Virus record (IMG/VR): IMGVR_UViG_3300020202_000473
Coordinates: 1-23,541 of that record
Length of the DNA: 23,541 bases
Direction: 5' to 3' (one strand)
From: a virus
This document shows, in pieces, positions 5,867 through 13,359 of the stretch. Position 1 is the stretch's first letter. The number at the start of each line of letters is the position of its first letter. Made by a program: the position numbers and the translations under genes. The notes under the pieces are model-generated. The model ran no database searches. It was not told the origin of the DNA and saw only the letters and a list, made by a program, of their open reading frames with translations.

Positions 5867-6548
5867 GCATCGCCTCCTCATCGTCGGCGCGGGCCGGATA
5901 GGAGCCGCCTTTCGCTGGCACGACTCCGCGTACACGCACGCGGGAGCAGCGAGGATGCTGCATGACCGCGTGGAACTCGTCGGCTTTGTCGAGCCCAACC
6001 CGGAAAGGGCGGATGAGGCGGAGCGCAAGTGGAACGCGACCGCCTACGAGAGCCTCCAAGAAGGGCTTACGTCCTCTCAGCCCGACATCGTATCGGTCTG
6101 CGTGCAGCCGGAGGACCAGATCGCGGTGATGGCGGCGCTTGAACACGCGGACATGGTGCGCGGCATCTGGTGCGAGAAGCCGTACATGGGTTTCCCGTCA
6201 AAGAAGCGTGTTCAGGTGAACTACTTGAGGCGGGCGGACGCGCGGCACCAAGCCATCGCCGCCGAATCCGGCCGCGCTCGGAAGCTCATCGTCTACGGGA
6301 AGGACGACATCCACACCCGCTGCCATTTCGAGGATCTCCGGAAGTGGTGGGAGTGCGAGCTGGACTATCGCGTCTTCAACGGCCCGTGCGCCTACGCGCT
6401 CGTCTACCCCCACGCGGGAGAAGACGCCTTCTTTGACAATGGCGGCCTCAGGGATCCTGGCCACTGTATGGCCCGCATGCTCGGCAACCTCCTTAACGTC
6501 CTTGACGGCTACGAAAACAAGCTCTGGAGCCCCGCCGATGCTGCTTAA
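5859..6548 (+). CDS. Short Gfo/Idh/MocA-family NAD(P)-dependent oxidoreductase
   Basis: 229 residues from ATG 5859, with AGGAG 5 bases upstream, overlapping the HNH gene by 8 bases. The Rossmann motif IVGAGRIG is at 8-15, VELVGFVEPNPERADEAE (38-55) gives the second strand, PDIVSVCVQPEDQ (75-87) the fourth, and WCEKP (104-108) is the family's Lys-Pro signature. QVNYLRRADARH (119-130) matches the region leading into the C-terminal domain, and GGLRDPGHCMARML (195-208) keeps the histidine position of the active site. Typical length is 320-370, so the substrate domain is compact. Related enzymes act on sugar nucleotides or sugar acids; here a late oxidation or reduction of the sugar is inferred from the neighbours. 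Confidence 0.78.
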   Translation: MPKHRLLIVGAGRIGAAFRWHDSAYTHAGAARMLHDRVELVGFVEPNPERADEAERKWNATAYESLQEGLTSSQPDIVSVCVQPEDQIAVMAALEHADMVRGIWCEKPYMGFPSKKRVQVNYLRRADARHQAIAAESGRARKLIVYGKDDIHTRCHFEDLRKWWECELDYRVFNGPCAYALVYPHAGEDAFFDNGGLRDPGHCMARMLGNLLNVLDGYENKLWSPADAA

Positions 6549-7818
6549 AGTCCCCGACGAATTCGCCTCTAGCGTCAAGTCGCTTCTCCTCTACGCCGGT
6601 CCTCCGCGTGAGGATGAGTGCGAAGGCATCGAGGCCCTCAAGAAAGAGGGTGGGAAGGTCATCTTCTTCCTGACGCCTGAGGAGAAGAAGGTCTACACCC
6701 TCAAGCCTGACGAAGCCGGAGTGACGTGGGAGAACGACGCGCTCCTTCAGAAGTGGCTCATGGAGAACATGGCGATTTGGACGGGCGGGCAGATCGGTGG
6801 CTCTAGCCGGGAGAAGGCCAGCCAGTTCGCGGCGGTGCTAGGGGAGGTCATCAACCTCACCAACTTCGACACGCGGAGCCTGGAGTTTCTCTCCAAGGAC
6901 AACGAGCCCGCGAGGAACATCTACAGGAACTACCGCTGGGTGGAAGATGGGATTCCGCTCCGACGCGCGAAGGGCATGGGGCAAAACGCCGTCGTCTTCA
7001 TCGTCGCGGCCGGGCCGTCCCTCAACAAACAGTGGGAGACGCTCGCCCGGATTCAGCGCGAACGCGCCGACACGACCTTCATCGTCTGTGGCCGTAGCTA
7101 CGCCCGCGCTATGGAGGCCGGAATCATCCCTGACTTTGTGGTGGAAGTAGAGCAGTTCGAGTGGAACGACCGAATCTTCATGTTCGCCCCGAAGCCGCAC
7201 CCGACGACCATCCTTTGCGCCCCGCTCACGGCCTGTCCCGGCGTCATGTCCGCGTGGCCCGCCAGGCGCATGATCCTCATGGATCACAACATGGCGCAGT
7301 TCATGAAGCTGGAGTTGGGAACCGACAGCATCGACGGCGGGAACTCCATTCTCCACCACATGTTCAACCTCGCGATGTTCCTTGGCTCCACGAATGTTGT
7401 TCTGGCTGGCGCGGATCTATCGTATCCTCCCGGCTCGACCGACACGCACGCGGACGGGACCTTCCCGGCCTGGCCTCGGCCGATTCTCGTCGCGGAGCAT
7501 AACCGCCAGGAGCCGCTCATGCTTCCATCGACGGACGGCAGCATGGTCGAAGCCTCACAGCCCTACAAGAATTTCTGCCTCTTCCTGGAGATGCAGATCG
7601 CCACGCACAGAAAAGCCAAGCCCGTGCTTCGGGTCTACAACGCCTCAGCGCACGGGCAGAAGATCGAAGGCACGGAGTTTAAGGAACTCACGGAATGGCT
7701 TACGCCCTTATTGCCTGCGCCATCATCCTCGCCGCCGCCCTCGTCTCCGGAGTCTTCTTCTTCGTCGCCGGAGTCGGGGTCTATCTCTTCTTTGAGCGCC
7801 TCTACGGCCAGCGCTTAG
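6538..7818 (+). CDS. DUF115/Maf-type protein, probable nonulosonate transferase
   Basis: 426 residues from ATG 6538, overlapping the oxidoreductase gene by 11 bases. The core matches the MAF_flag10/DUF115 (MptE-like) fold: VVFIVAAGPSLNKQ (152-165), FIVCGRSYARAMEAGIIPD (181-199) with FVVEVEQ next, and NVVLAGADLSYPPGSTDTHA (286-305), like the family's GQDLAY...H block. Maf proteins of Aeromonas, Campylobacter, Magnetospirillum and others are needed to put pseudaminic or legionaminic acid on flagellin, so its place after a nonulosonate operon is telling. The last 33 residues are almost only Ser, Pro, Glu, Ala and Gly and are encoded where the next gene starts in another frame. Related archaeal MptE enzymes are pyrophosphokinases, so transferase activity is inference. 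Confidence 0.75.
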   Translation: MLLKVPDEFASSVKSLLLYAGPPREDECEGIEALKKEGGKVIFFLTPEEKKVYTLKPDEAGVTWENDALLQKWLMENMAIWTGGQIGGSSREKASQFAAVLGEVINLTNFDTRSLEFLSKDNEPARNIYRNYRWVEDGIPLRRAKGMGQNAVVFIVAAGPSLNKQWETLARIQRERADTTFIVCGRSYARAMEAGIIPDFVVEVEQFEWNDRIFMFAPKPHPTTILCAPLTACPGVMSAWPARRMILMDHNMAQFMKLELGTDSIDGGNSILHHMFNLAMFLGSTNVVLAGADLSYPPGSTDTHADGTFPAWPRPILVAEHNRQEPLMLPSTDGSMVEASQPYKNFCLFLEMQIATHRKAKPVLRVYNASAHGQKIEGTEFKELTEWLTPLLPAPSSSPPPSSPESSSSSPESGSISSLSASTASA

Positions 7819-8036
7819 TCTGGGAGCGTCAGAAGGCGTTTGAGGCGGGGATTCGCGACGCTAACCTCAAGCACGCGGAGAAGGTCGCGGCTCTTCAGCT
7901 CCCAGCAAACAAGTACGAGATCGAAGAGAACAAGACTTACGCGGAAGGGCTCGCGGGACTCTACCCGCAAGACAGCGAACTCAAGAAGGCGATAGAGGAA
8001 GCCCAGAAGCTCAAAGAAATCGTCGGGGACGCTTGA
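7695..8036 (+). CDS. Membrane-anchored protein with charged helical tail
   Basis: 113 residues from ATG 7695; AAGGA lies 9 bases upstream. Residues 3-33 are strongly hydrophobic (AYALIACAIILAAALVSGVF and a following FFFVAGVGVYLFF), enough for one long or two short membrane helices. The rest is charged and helical (ERQKAFEAGIRDANLKHAEK, SELKKAIEEAQKLKEIV). The first 124 bases overlap the end of the Maf gene in a different frame. The architecture resembles small phage inner-membrane proteins, including i-spanins, but no partner lysis genes are seen nearby, so function is unknown. Confidence 0.65.
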   Translation: MAYALIACAIILAAALVSGVFFFVAGVGVYLFFERLYGQRLVWERQKAFEAGIRDANLKHAEKVAALQLPANKYEIEENKTYAEGLAGLYPQDSELKKAIEEAQKLKEIVGDA

Positions 8037-8061
8037 TTCCGTAGCCCCCATAAGCCATAAT
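8033..8061 (+). promoter_or_regulatory. Candidate promoter of the packaging/head operon
   Basis: TTGATT (8033-8038, 4/6), 17 bases, CATAAT (8056-8061, 5/6). It is in the only gap between the sugar operon and the terminase genes. A start near 8068 would give a leader of about 75 bases that contains the two hairpins described at 8082-8134. Confidence 0.5.
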
Positions 8062-8081
8062 TTTCACTGACGGCATCTCTC

Positions 8082-8134
8082 CCCGGTAGCCCGCGAGGGT
8101 ATCGGGACATGACCGTAAGGCGCAACGCTTTGCG
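8082..8134 (+). promoter_or_regulatory. Structured leader upstream of the terminase genes
   Basis: Bases 8082-8092 pair with 8097-8106: three C-G pairs, G-C, G-U, T-A, A-T, a bulged G (8089), three C-G pairs, and a GCGA (GNRA) loop at 8093-8096. A second, 5-bp hairpin CGCAA/TTGCG with loop CGCT is at 8121-8134, directly before the ribosome site GGAGAGAG of the next gene. There is no T-run, so this is not a standard terminator. It could be a translational control element, an RNA stabiliser, or part of a packaging site. Confidence 0.45.
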
Positions 8135-8142
8135 GAGAGAGT

Positions 8143-8526
8143 ATGCCGGAGCCCTGCAAGGGGACTAAGAAAGACGGCGCTCCCTGTCCGATGAAGGTCT
8201 ATCGGACTTACGTCACCCCTGGCTACTGCCTAGGCCACGATCCCGGCATCACGCTTGAGATGCGGCAGGCGTTCGCCAAGGGCAAAGGCTTGGCCGGTGA
8301 CGCCACGCTTCGCAACATCCGCCTTCGCACCGTCGATGACATCCTGATTTACGTTGAGGGGCTCATCGACGAGTGGAGGAAGGGGCCTGGGGCCGCCCTC
8401 ACCGTTGAGAACATCGACTCGCTCGCGAATCTCCTTCGCATCCAGCTAGGCGCGATCAAGGAGAAGAACGCCGGGAAGAAGGGGGCGAAGAAGGAGAAGC
8501 CCGAAGGCTGGAGGGAGGTTGGGTGA
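8143..8526 (+). CDS. Zinc-finger protein, candidate small terminase subunit
   Basis: 127 residues, ATG 8143 with GGAGAGAG upstream. The N-terminus has C5, C15, C29 and H32 (PCKGTKKDGAPC ... GYCLGHDP), a short zinc-binding module found in many phage and bacterial proteins. The middle (LRTVDDILIYVEGLIDEW, then VENIDSLANLLRIQLGAIKE) looks like two helices of the kind seen next to terminases. The C-terminus is Lys-rich (KEKNAGKKGAKKEK). It lies directly before the large terminase with GTGA stop/start overlap, the usual place of terS. The small-subunit role is inferred from position; no classical TerS sequence motif is recognised. Confidence 0.6.
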   Translation: MPEPCKGTKKDGAPCPMKVYRTYVTPGYCLGHDPGITLEMRQAFAKGKGLAGDATLRNIRLRTVDDILIYVEGLIDEWRKGPGAALTVENIDSLANLLRIQLGAIKEKNAGKKGAKKEKPEGWREVG

Positions 8527-10052
8527 TCGCCCTCCTCGCTCTCATGCTTAATTGGGAGCGCCTCTTCGATCCCGAGGGGATGCCGTCGCCCCTCCAGAAG
8601 GCGTACATCGAAGACTGCGTCAACCCGCAGTATCAGTACGTCGCCGCCTCCTGCGGCCTTCAGAGCGGAAAGACCTACGCGGAGTGCGACGGCGGACGCC
8701 TCGCCCTCTACGGGCCGCATCCGATCATGCTCCCGGAGAAGATCCGGGGCAAGATCCCGATGGAAGTCTGGCTCATCAGCCGGAACTACGCCCAGTCGGA
8801 AGTTCTCTTCGACACCTTCAAGAGCCGCACCCCTCCGCAGATTTGGATGTCGGATTCCCAGATCCGCGCGTGGGGTCTCAAGCGCGGCGACAGCCGCACG
8901 CATTGGCTTGTCCCGAGGAAGGGGACGGCGGATCCCTGCCCGATCAAGCTCCTTGTCCGCACGGCCTCCGACCCGGACAGCCTCCGCGCCACGAACAAGC
9001 TCGGCCTCGCCATTTGCGACGAGCTTGCCCACTGGAAGCCGATGGCCTGGAACAACCTTCAGGCTCGCGGCATCGTGGTCAAGACCAAGTTCCTGATCGC
9101 GACTTCGCCCAAGGCCAAGAACTTCTTCTACCGAGGCATCGCCCTCCCGGGCGGCTTCATGACCGGCCAGAAGGGAAGGCATCCGGAGAACGACCCGAAA
9201 ATCGCGCTTCATACCTGGACGTCCGAGGACAACCCGCACGCCGACAAGGACCACATCCAGCGCTTGCGCCGCCTCTTCGGCCGCGAGTATGCCCGCCAGG
9301 AACTGGACGGCATGTTCACGGAGGCGGTCGGCTACGTCTACGGGACGTTCGAGCGCTCCATGATGGTCGAGCCTCCGAGCATGAAGCCGGAGGATTACGA
9401 GACGATCACGGGAGGCGTGGACTTCGGCTGGACGGATCCTTACGCCGCGTGCGTGTGGGGGAAGAGCAAGGCGGATGGGCGCTGGTATCAGCTAGAAGAG
9501 ATCCACGCCACGCAGTCTACGGACGAGGACGTCGCCCCGGAGTTGCTCGCCGCTCAGGCTAAGTGGCAAGTACCCAAGTGGTATTGCGATAAGCGCTTCC
9601 CATCGAACATCTCGCGGCTTCGCAAGCTCGGGGTCCGCGCCTATCAGAACCTCGATCTCCACGCCGAGAACGACAAGCGCACGATCCCCGTCATGCTCGC
9701 GGTCTGCCAGGGCCTCATGCAGAACGACATGATCCGGATCGGCAAGGATCACGAGTGGACGGCGGAAGAGTTCGAGAACTACCACTATCCGGACCCGTCC
9801 GAGGACAACCCGAAGAACACGAACGACATCCCCGTGGACTGGGCCAACCACCACATGGACGCGATGCGCTACGCGCTTTGCTCCGTGGTGGAGCTTCCGA
9901 AAGGCCCCATGCAGTACCAGCGTCGGAGCCGCGACGGGGAGCTTCAGCCGATTAACAAGAAGCCGAGGCCTTTCAAGGTGCCGTCTATCGCGGATTCGCT
10001 CGCCGCTCAGGACCAGACCTGGGAGAAGGAGGCCGCGAACCGTGGAGTTTAA
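8523..10052 (+). CDS. terL: Terminase large subunit (packaging ATPase and nuclease)
   Basis: 509 residues, GTG start at 8523 overlapping the preceding TGA, with GGAGGGAGG upstream. ATPase domain: Walker A-like SCGLQSGKT (43-51) with K50; Walker B LGLAICDE (160-167) with D166 and E167; coupling motif FLIATSP (190-196). Nuclease domain (RNase H-like): GGVDFGWTD with D300, WYCDKRFP with D356, and DWANHHMDAMRY with D446, three acidic metal-binding positions. Length and order are normal. The protein docks on the portal, drives DNA into the capsid and cuts the concatemer. The packaging type (cos, pac or direct repeats) cannot be told from the window. Confidence 0.92.
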   Translation: MIALLALMLNWERLFDPEGMPSPLQKAYIEDCVNPQYQYVAASCGLQSGKTYAECDGGRLALYGPHPIMLPEKIRGKIPMEVWLISRNYAQSEVLFDTFKSRTPPQIWMSDSQIRAWGLKRGDSRTHWLVPRKGTADPCPIKLLVRTASDPDSLRATNKLGLAICDELAHWKPMAWNNLQARGIVVKTKFLIATSPKAKNFFYRGIALPGGFMTGQKGRHPENDPKIALHTWTSEDNPHADKDHIQRLRRLFGREYARQELDGMFTEAVGYVYGTFERSMMVEPPSMKPEDYETITGGVDFGWTDPYAACVWGKSKADGRWYQLEEIHATQSTDEDVAPELLAAQAKWQVPKWYCDKRFPSNISRLRKLGVRAYQNLDLHAENDKRTIPVMLAVCQGLMQNDMIRIGKDHEWTAEEFENYHYPDPSEDNPKNTNDIPVDWANHHMDAMRYALCSVVELPKGPMQYQRRSRDGELQPINKKPRPFKVPSIADSLAAQDQTWEKEAANRGV

Positions 10053-10236
10053 CCAGATCATGCCCGATGGCGGGACCTTCTACGGCGTGGGCCTGGAAGA
10101 GTACCTGAAGGCCATCCAGAACGCTCCTCCAGGCACTCTCATCAAGGTCGGGGAACTCTCTCCGGGGTCGTGGGTGAAGTGCCTCAAGTGCGGCGACGAG
10201 ATGGAAGAGGCTCTCAAGGACTTCCACTCATGCTGA
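10042..10236 (+). CDS. Small protein with C-terminal CxxC motif
   Basis: 64 residues from GTG 10042, overlapping the end of terL by 11 bases; AGGAGG is at 10028-10033. C47-x2-C50 (VKCLKCGDE) and C64 near H62 could bind one zinc. The N-terminus (GVGLEEYLKAIQNAPPGTLI) looks like one amphipathic helix. No family is recognised. It is one of three consecutive Cys-containing small ORFs between terminase and portal. Confidence 0.6.
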   Translation: MEFNQIMPDGGTFYGVGLEEYLKAIQNAPPGTLIKVGELSPGSWVKCLKCGDEMEEALKDFHSC

Positions 10237-10361
10237 AGTGCCCAAGCTGCGGGCGTGACTACGACGCCGAGAAGGAAAGACACGTCCCCCAGGTCGTGGA
10301 AGAGACGCGGGGGATCATGGTGATTCGCTACTCGCGCGGCTGCAAGGTGGAGAAAGTCTGA
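10230..10361 (+). CDS. 43-residue zinc-ribbon-like protein
   Basis: ATG 10230 overlaps the previous stop (ATGCTGA) and its own TGA overlaps the next ATG at 10361. The product starts MLKCPSCGRDYDAEKERH and ends RYSRGCKVEKV; C4, C7 and C38 could make an incomplete zinc site. An upstream in-frame ATG at 10170 lies inside the previous gene and is not favoured. The tight packing between two supported genes is the main evidence that it is real. Confidence 0.55.
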   Translation: MLKCPSCGRDYDAEKERHVPQVVEETRGIMVIRYSRGCKVEKV

Positions 10362-11071
10362 TGCCAGCTTACGGATACCGCTGCGAGGAACACGGGGAGT
10401 TCGAGCATTTCTTCAAGACTCTCCCGAGCGAGGCCAAGCAGAAGTCCATGCCATGCCCGGACTGTGATAAGCCCGGAGTGCGGCTTCTCTCGAACTTCAT
10501 GGTGAACGGCACTCAGCATAGCGGGATGGAGGAGGTGACGTCCTTCGCCGCCCCCTCCGCCGACATCGGGGGTCGCCGCCGCCCCGTCTTCCGCGACAAC
10601 AACGGCCAAGTTCACGAAATCAAGACGTCGAAAGACATCGACCGCTGGCGCACGGACAACCGCCTGGGTCCTCCCCGCATGGTGGAGTGGACGAACCCGA
10701 TCACTGGCACGAAGTCCTGGGTGCCGCAGCGGATCAAGATGGTCGCCGGTCCCGACGGGGAGCCTCTCGACGCTCCCGTGGTCCGCGAGCAGGGGAAGAT
10801 CGTCCCTCTCGACAACCACTACGAGCCTCCGAAGGAGAGCCGTAACGGCGTCCCCTTCAACAAAAACGGCGTCTCCGTCCTGAAGGGCCAGGATCCGGGC
10901 CTTCGCCAGCATGGCCGCCCTGTCATCGACCCGACGACCGGGAAGCCCATGAAGATGTCGGACCTGTGGGGAGGCCCGGTCAAGAACCCGGCCGCCGAGC
11001 GCGATCAGGGTACCGTGACCCCTCAGATCCAGAAGGCGATTCTCCCTTCCAAGCTGAAGAAGAATGGGTAG
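10361..11071 (+). CDS. FmdB-like zinc-ribbon protein of the head module
   Basis: 236 residues. The N-terminus MPAYGYRCEEHGEFEHFF ... MPCPDC follows the FmdB/putative regulatory zinc-ribbon pattern (MPxYxYxCxxCG...), with H11 in place of the second Cys; C8, H11, C32 and C35 would hold the metal. The remaining 200 residues are polar, Pro/Gly-rich and charged, with no recognised domain. FmdB-like proteins near terminases and portals are common in phage genomes, of unknown role. It overlaps the portal gene by 8 bases and is probably translated with it. Confidence 0.65.
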   Translation: MPAYGYRCEEHGEFEHFFKTLPSEAKQKSMPCPDCDKPGVRLLSNFMVNGTQHSGMEEVTSFAAPSADIGGRRRPVFRDNNGQVHEIKTSKDIDRWRTDNRLGPPRMVEWTNPITGTKSWVPQRIKMVAGPDGEPLDAPVVREQGKIVPLDNHYEPPKESRNGVPFNKNGVSVLKGQDPGLRQHGRPVIDPTTGKPMKMSDLWGGPVKNPAAERDQGTVTPQIQKAILPSKLKKNG

Positions 11072-12896
11072 CGGAAACTTCGTCTCGGACAGCCTGAAAG
11101 GCGGGGAGGGCCTTGGGTTCCTCCTCACGGCCGGGACTCCCTCCCAGGCCGCGACGCTCTCCGACAGCGACCGCAAGAAGGCGGAGATGCTCTGGGGGAT
11201 GTATCAGGCCGCCCGGAAGTGGAAGGAAGAGTGCGGCCTGGGCTCCGGCGTCTGCCAAGAGCGCTGGGATTTCTGGCGCGGCAAACAGTGGAAGAAGCGC
11301 CGCCCTCAGAACCTCTCCATGTGCGTCATCAACATGACCTACGAGCAGGTGGAAACCTTCGTAGGCACCATCGGGGAGGATCTTCCGGACTCCAACGTCC
11401 TCGCCCGCGAGCCCGAGGACAAAGAGACGGCGGAGATCGCCACAAAGCTCATCAACTGGACGCACGATCTCAACGATCAGCACACGGATGTCGAGCTTCC
11501 GGTGCGCTCGGCGGTCGTGACCGGCTCGGGCTTCCGCCGCGTGGACTGGGACTGGAGTCTGGACGGGAAGCGCGGGGCTCCGCGCCTCACGTTCGTTGAC
11601 GAAGCCTACGTCTTCCTCTCGCCTCATACGAAGAAGGTGCAGGACGCCTCCTACATCATCGAGGCGAAGAACGTCCCCTTGGAAGAGATCCGGAAGCGCT
11701 GGCCGGATCGCGGCTGGGAAGTGCCGGGCGGCGTCTGGGACGGCTCTCTCACGCCCGTCTACGGGCATTCCGGGAACCTCACCACGGGCGGCTCCGGCGA
11801 CGTCGCCGCCTTCACCATTCCCGACGGCACGCAGACGCAGCAGTCGAAGAGCGTTCTCAAGCGCAAAGACAAGCATCTCGCCACGCTCATCGAAGCCTGG
11901 ATCCGGCAGGACGACGGGACGCTTCGCTATGTGGTATGCGCGAACGGGCTCATCCTCCAGGACGACCTTAGCCCTTACGAAGACGACCTCTACCCCTACG
12001 TGGCCTACAACGTCATCCGCAACAAGGACGCCGTCTACGGAATTAGCCTCGTTGAGCTTCTGGAGTCGATGCAGAAGGAGATCAACGAGGTTCACTCCTA
12101 CGCGCTCGACCAGCAGCGCTACGAATCCGACACCCCCCTCGTCGTGAACCGGGAGAACATGGACGAGGCGAAGGTCTTTACCAACGCGGCGGGCAGCGTC
12201 TACTTCGACAACTCCCCGAACGGGAACGGCTACTACCTCCTCTCCAAGCCCGGCGCGAATCCGAAGTGGTTTGACATCGAAGACCGCCTCACGTCCCGCG
12301 CTCGGTCCATCTCGGGCGGCGTGGACATCCTCCACGGCGAGCGGCCCGCTGGCGTCACTACGCTCGGCGGCATGGAGATCATCAAGGAGCAGGCCAACGT
12401 GGTCGTCTCCAAGATGACCAAGCACGTCTTCGCCGCGATCCGCCAGGAAGATCGCCTCATCTTGAACCGCATCAAGCAGTTCATGAGGGACGAGCGCGTC
12501 GTCCGCGTGACCGGCTTGGGCGGCCAGGAAGAGTACGTGACGGTGAACGAGCGGGCCGCGCTCGACGTGAACGGGGAGTGGGAACGCAAGAACACCATCC
12601 CCGAGGACTTCGACGCGGACGTGGACTTCTCGCCCACGCCCCCCGGAGGGTTCCAGGCGAAGCTCGAACGCTCGCTCGCGCTCCTCCAGGCGGGCGTTGT
12701 CGACCCGCAGTACGTGTTGGAAGAGATCGAGGAACCCGTCGCCAAGATCCAGGCGCTTCAGGAGCGCATGGCGGCGGCGCAGAAGCAGCAGATGCAGGCG
12801 GAGATGGCCGCGAAGGGCCAGACCCCGCCTGGGCAAGAGGTCCCGGAAGACGACCCACAGCAGCTAGTCCAGGAAGCGATGAATCTTTTGGCTTGA
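11064..12896 (+). CDS. Portal protein (P22-like group)
   Basis: 610 residues from ATG 11064. Position after terL and before scaffold/capsid, length, and sequence features fit a P22/podovirus-type portal. RWDFWRGKQWKKRRPQNLSM and INMTYEQVETFVGTI are like the N-terminal clip/wing start of these portals, PYVAYNVIRNKDAVYGISLV and ELLESMQKEINEVHSYALDQ like the conserved stem helix region, and RARSISGGVDILHGERPAGV the region before the crown. The C-terminal 100 residues are helical and Gln-rich (RMAAAQKQQMQAEMAAKG), like the barrel extension. It forms the dodecameric DNA gate at one capsid vertex. The first residues (GNFVSDSLKGGEG) resemble a motif in the next small protein. Confidence 0.85.
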   Translation: MGSGNFVSDSLKGGEGLGFLLTAGTPSQAATLSDSDRKKAEMLWGMYQAARKWKEECGLGSGVCQERWDFWRGKQWKKRRPQNLSMCVINMTYEQVETFVGTIGEDLPDSNVLAREPEDKETAEIATKLINWTHDLNDQHTDVELPVRSAVVTGSGFRRVDWDWSLDGKRGAPRLTFVDEAYVFLSPHTKKVQDASYIIEAKNVPLEEIRKRWPDRGWEVPGGVWDGSLTPVYGHSGNLTTGGSGDVAAFTIPDGTQTQQSKSVLKRKDKHLATLIEAWIRQDDGTLRYVVCANGLILQDDLSPYEDDLYPYVAYNVIRNKDAVYGISLVELLESMQKEINEVHSYALDQQRYESDTPLVVNRENMDEAKVFTNAAGSVYFDNSPNGNGYYLLSKPGANPKWFDIEDRLTSRARSISGGVDILHGERPAGVTTLGGMEIIKEQANVVVSKMTKHVFAAIRQEDRLILNRIKQFMRDERVVRVTGLGGQEEYVTVNERAALDVNGEWERKNTIPEDFDADVDFSPTPPGGFQAKLERSLALLQAGVVDPQYVLEEIEEPVAKIQALQERMAAAQKQQMQAEMAAKGQTPPGQEVPEDDPQQLVQEAMNLLA

Positions 12897-12915
12897 GGAA
12901 TTGAAGGAGAGCGAC

Positions 12916-13140
12916 ATGGGCAGCAAGGGCAACTACTGCGGACGTTCCGACTACGGCCCCGGCAAGAAGGGGAGCTTCGTGTCGGACACGTCGAAGGGCG
13001 ACAAGGGCGTTCCGCCCGGGAAGAAGACCGCCCCCAAGCAGAGCGTGGTGAAGGGCGGCGTCGAGACCAGCTACAACGCGGGCAACAAGGGCATTCCTCC
13101 CTTCAAGGCCAATCCGTCCGGGAAGGCCCCTCTCGACTAG
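12916..13140 (+). CDS. Small Gly/Lys-rich protein, unknown
   Basis: 74 residues from ATG 12916, with AAGGAGAG 5-8 bases upstream; this is better than the TTG at 12901. The sequence is low in complexity and probably disordered (GKKGSFVSDTSKGDKGVPPG, GNKGIPPFKANPSGKAPLD). GSFVSDTSKGDKG resembles the portal N-terminus GNFVSDSLKGGEG. Lying between portal and scaffold, a minor virion or assembly protein is likely, but no function is recognised. Confidence 0.6.
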   Translation: MGSKGNYCGRSDYGPGKKGSFVSDTSKGDKGVPPGKKTAPKQSVVKGGVETSYNAGNKGIPPFKANPSGKAPLD

Positions 13141-13149
13141 GAGGCTCAT

Positions 13150-13359
13150 ATGGGCTGGCGGAAAAAGTATCGGCGGGCCAAAGAGTCCGTCAAGAAGGTT
13201 GTCTCCAAGGACCCTCTCATGGGCCAGTTTGTGAAGCCCAAGGAGAAGTCTGAGAGCGTGTCCGCCGGGACGGAGTACGCGATGACGGACGTCGCTCGCT
13301 CGCGGGCGGCGGGCTCCGGCGTCTTCAACTACACCGACCAGGAGCTGAGGCCGAAATGA
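13150..13359 (+). CDS. Small basic protein with ARSRAAG motif, unknown
   Basis: 69 residues; AGGAGG is 7 bases upstream of ATG 13150. The N-terminal 25 residues are strongly basic (MGWRKKYRRAKESVKKVVSK) and could touch DNA. The C-terminal part has TDVARSRAAGSGVFNY. ARS[RK]AA recurs in two other small proteins of this module (13356-13550 and 14558-14710). The stop overlaps the next ATG (ATGA). Confidence 0.6.
   Translation: MGWRKKYRRAKESVKKVVSKDPLMGQFVKPKEKSESVSAGTEYAMTDVARSRAAGSGVFNYTDQELRPK

Noticed and set aside
968-7818. Sugar operon as host chromosome at a prophage border
   Set aside because: There is no integrase or attachment site, the Maf-like gene and following membrane gene lead straight into terminase with only a 106-base gap, and a phage-like HNH gene lies inside the operon. 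A bacterial origin of the genes by earlier transfer remains likely.
7695-8036. Membrane protein as an i-spanin of a lysis cassette
   Set aside because: The N-terminal membrane helix and helical tail would fit, but no endolysin, holin or adjacent outer-spanin frame was found, and the minus-strand lipoprotein is 12 kb away with its own promoter.
8349-9254. Minus-strand ORF of 301 codons under the terminase genes
   Set aside because: Composition is that of a shadow frame; Walker and nuclease motifs on the plus strand settle the true frame.
10980-12836. Minus-strand ORF of 618 codons under the portal gene
   Set aside because: Same shadow effect of high-GC codons; no promoter, ribosome site or recognisable domain, and the portal reading is convincing.
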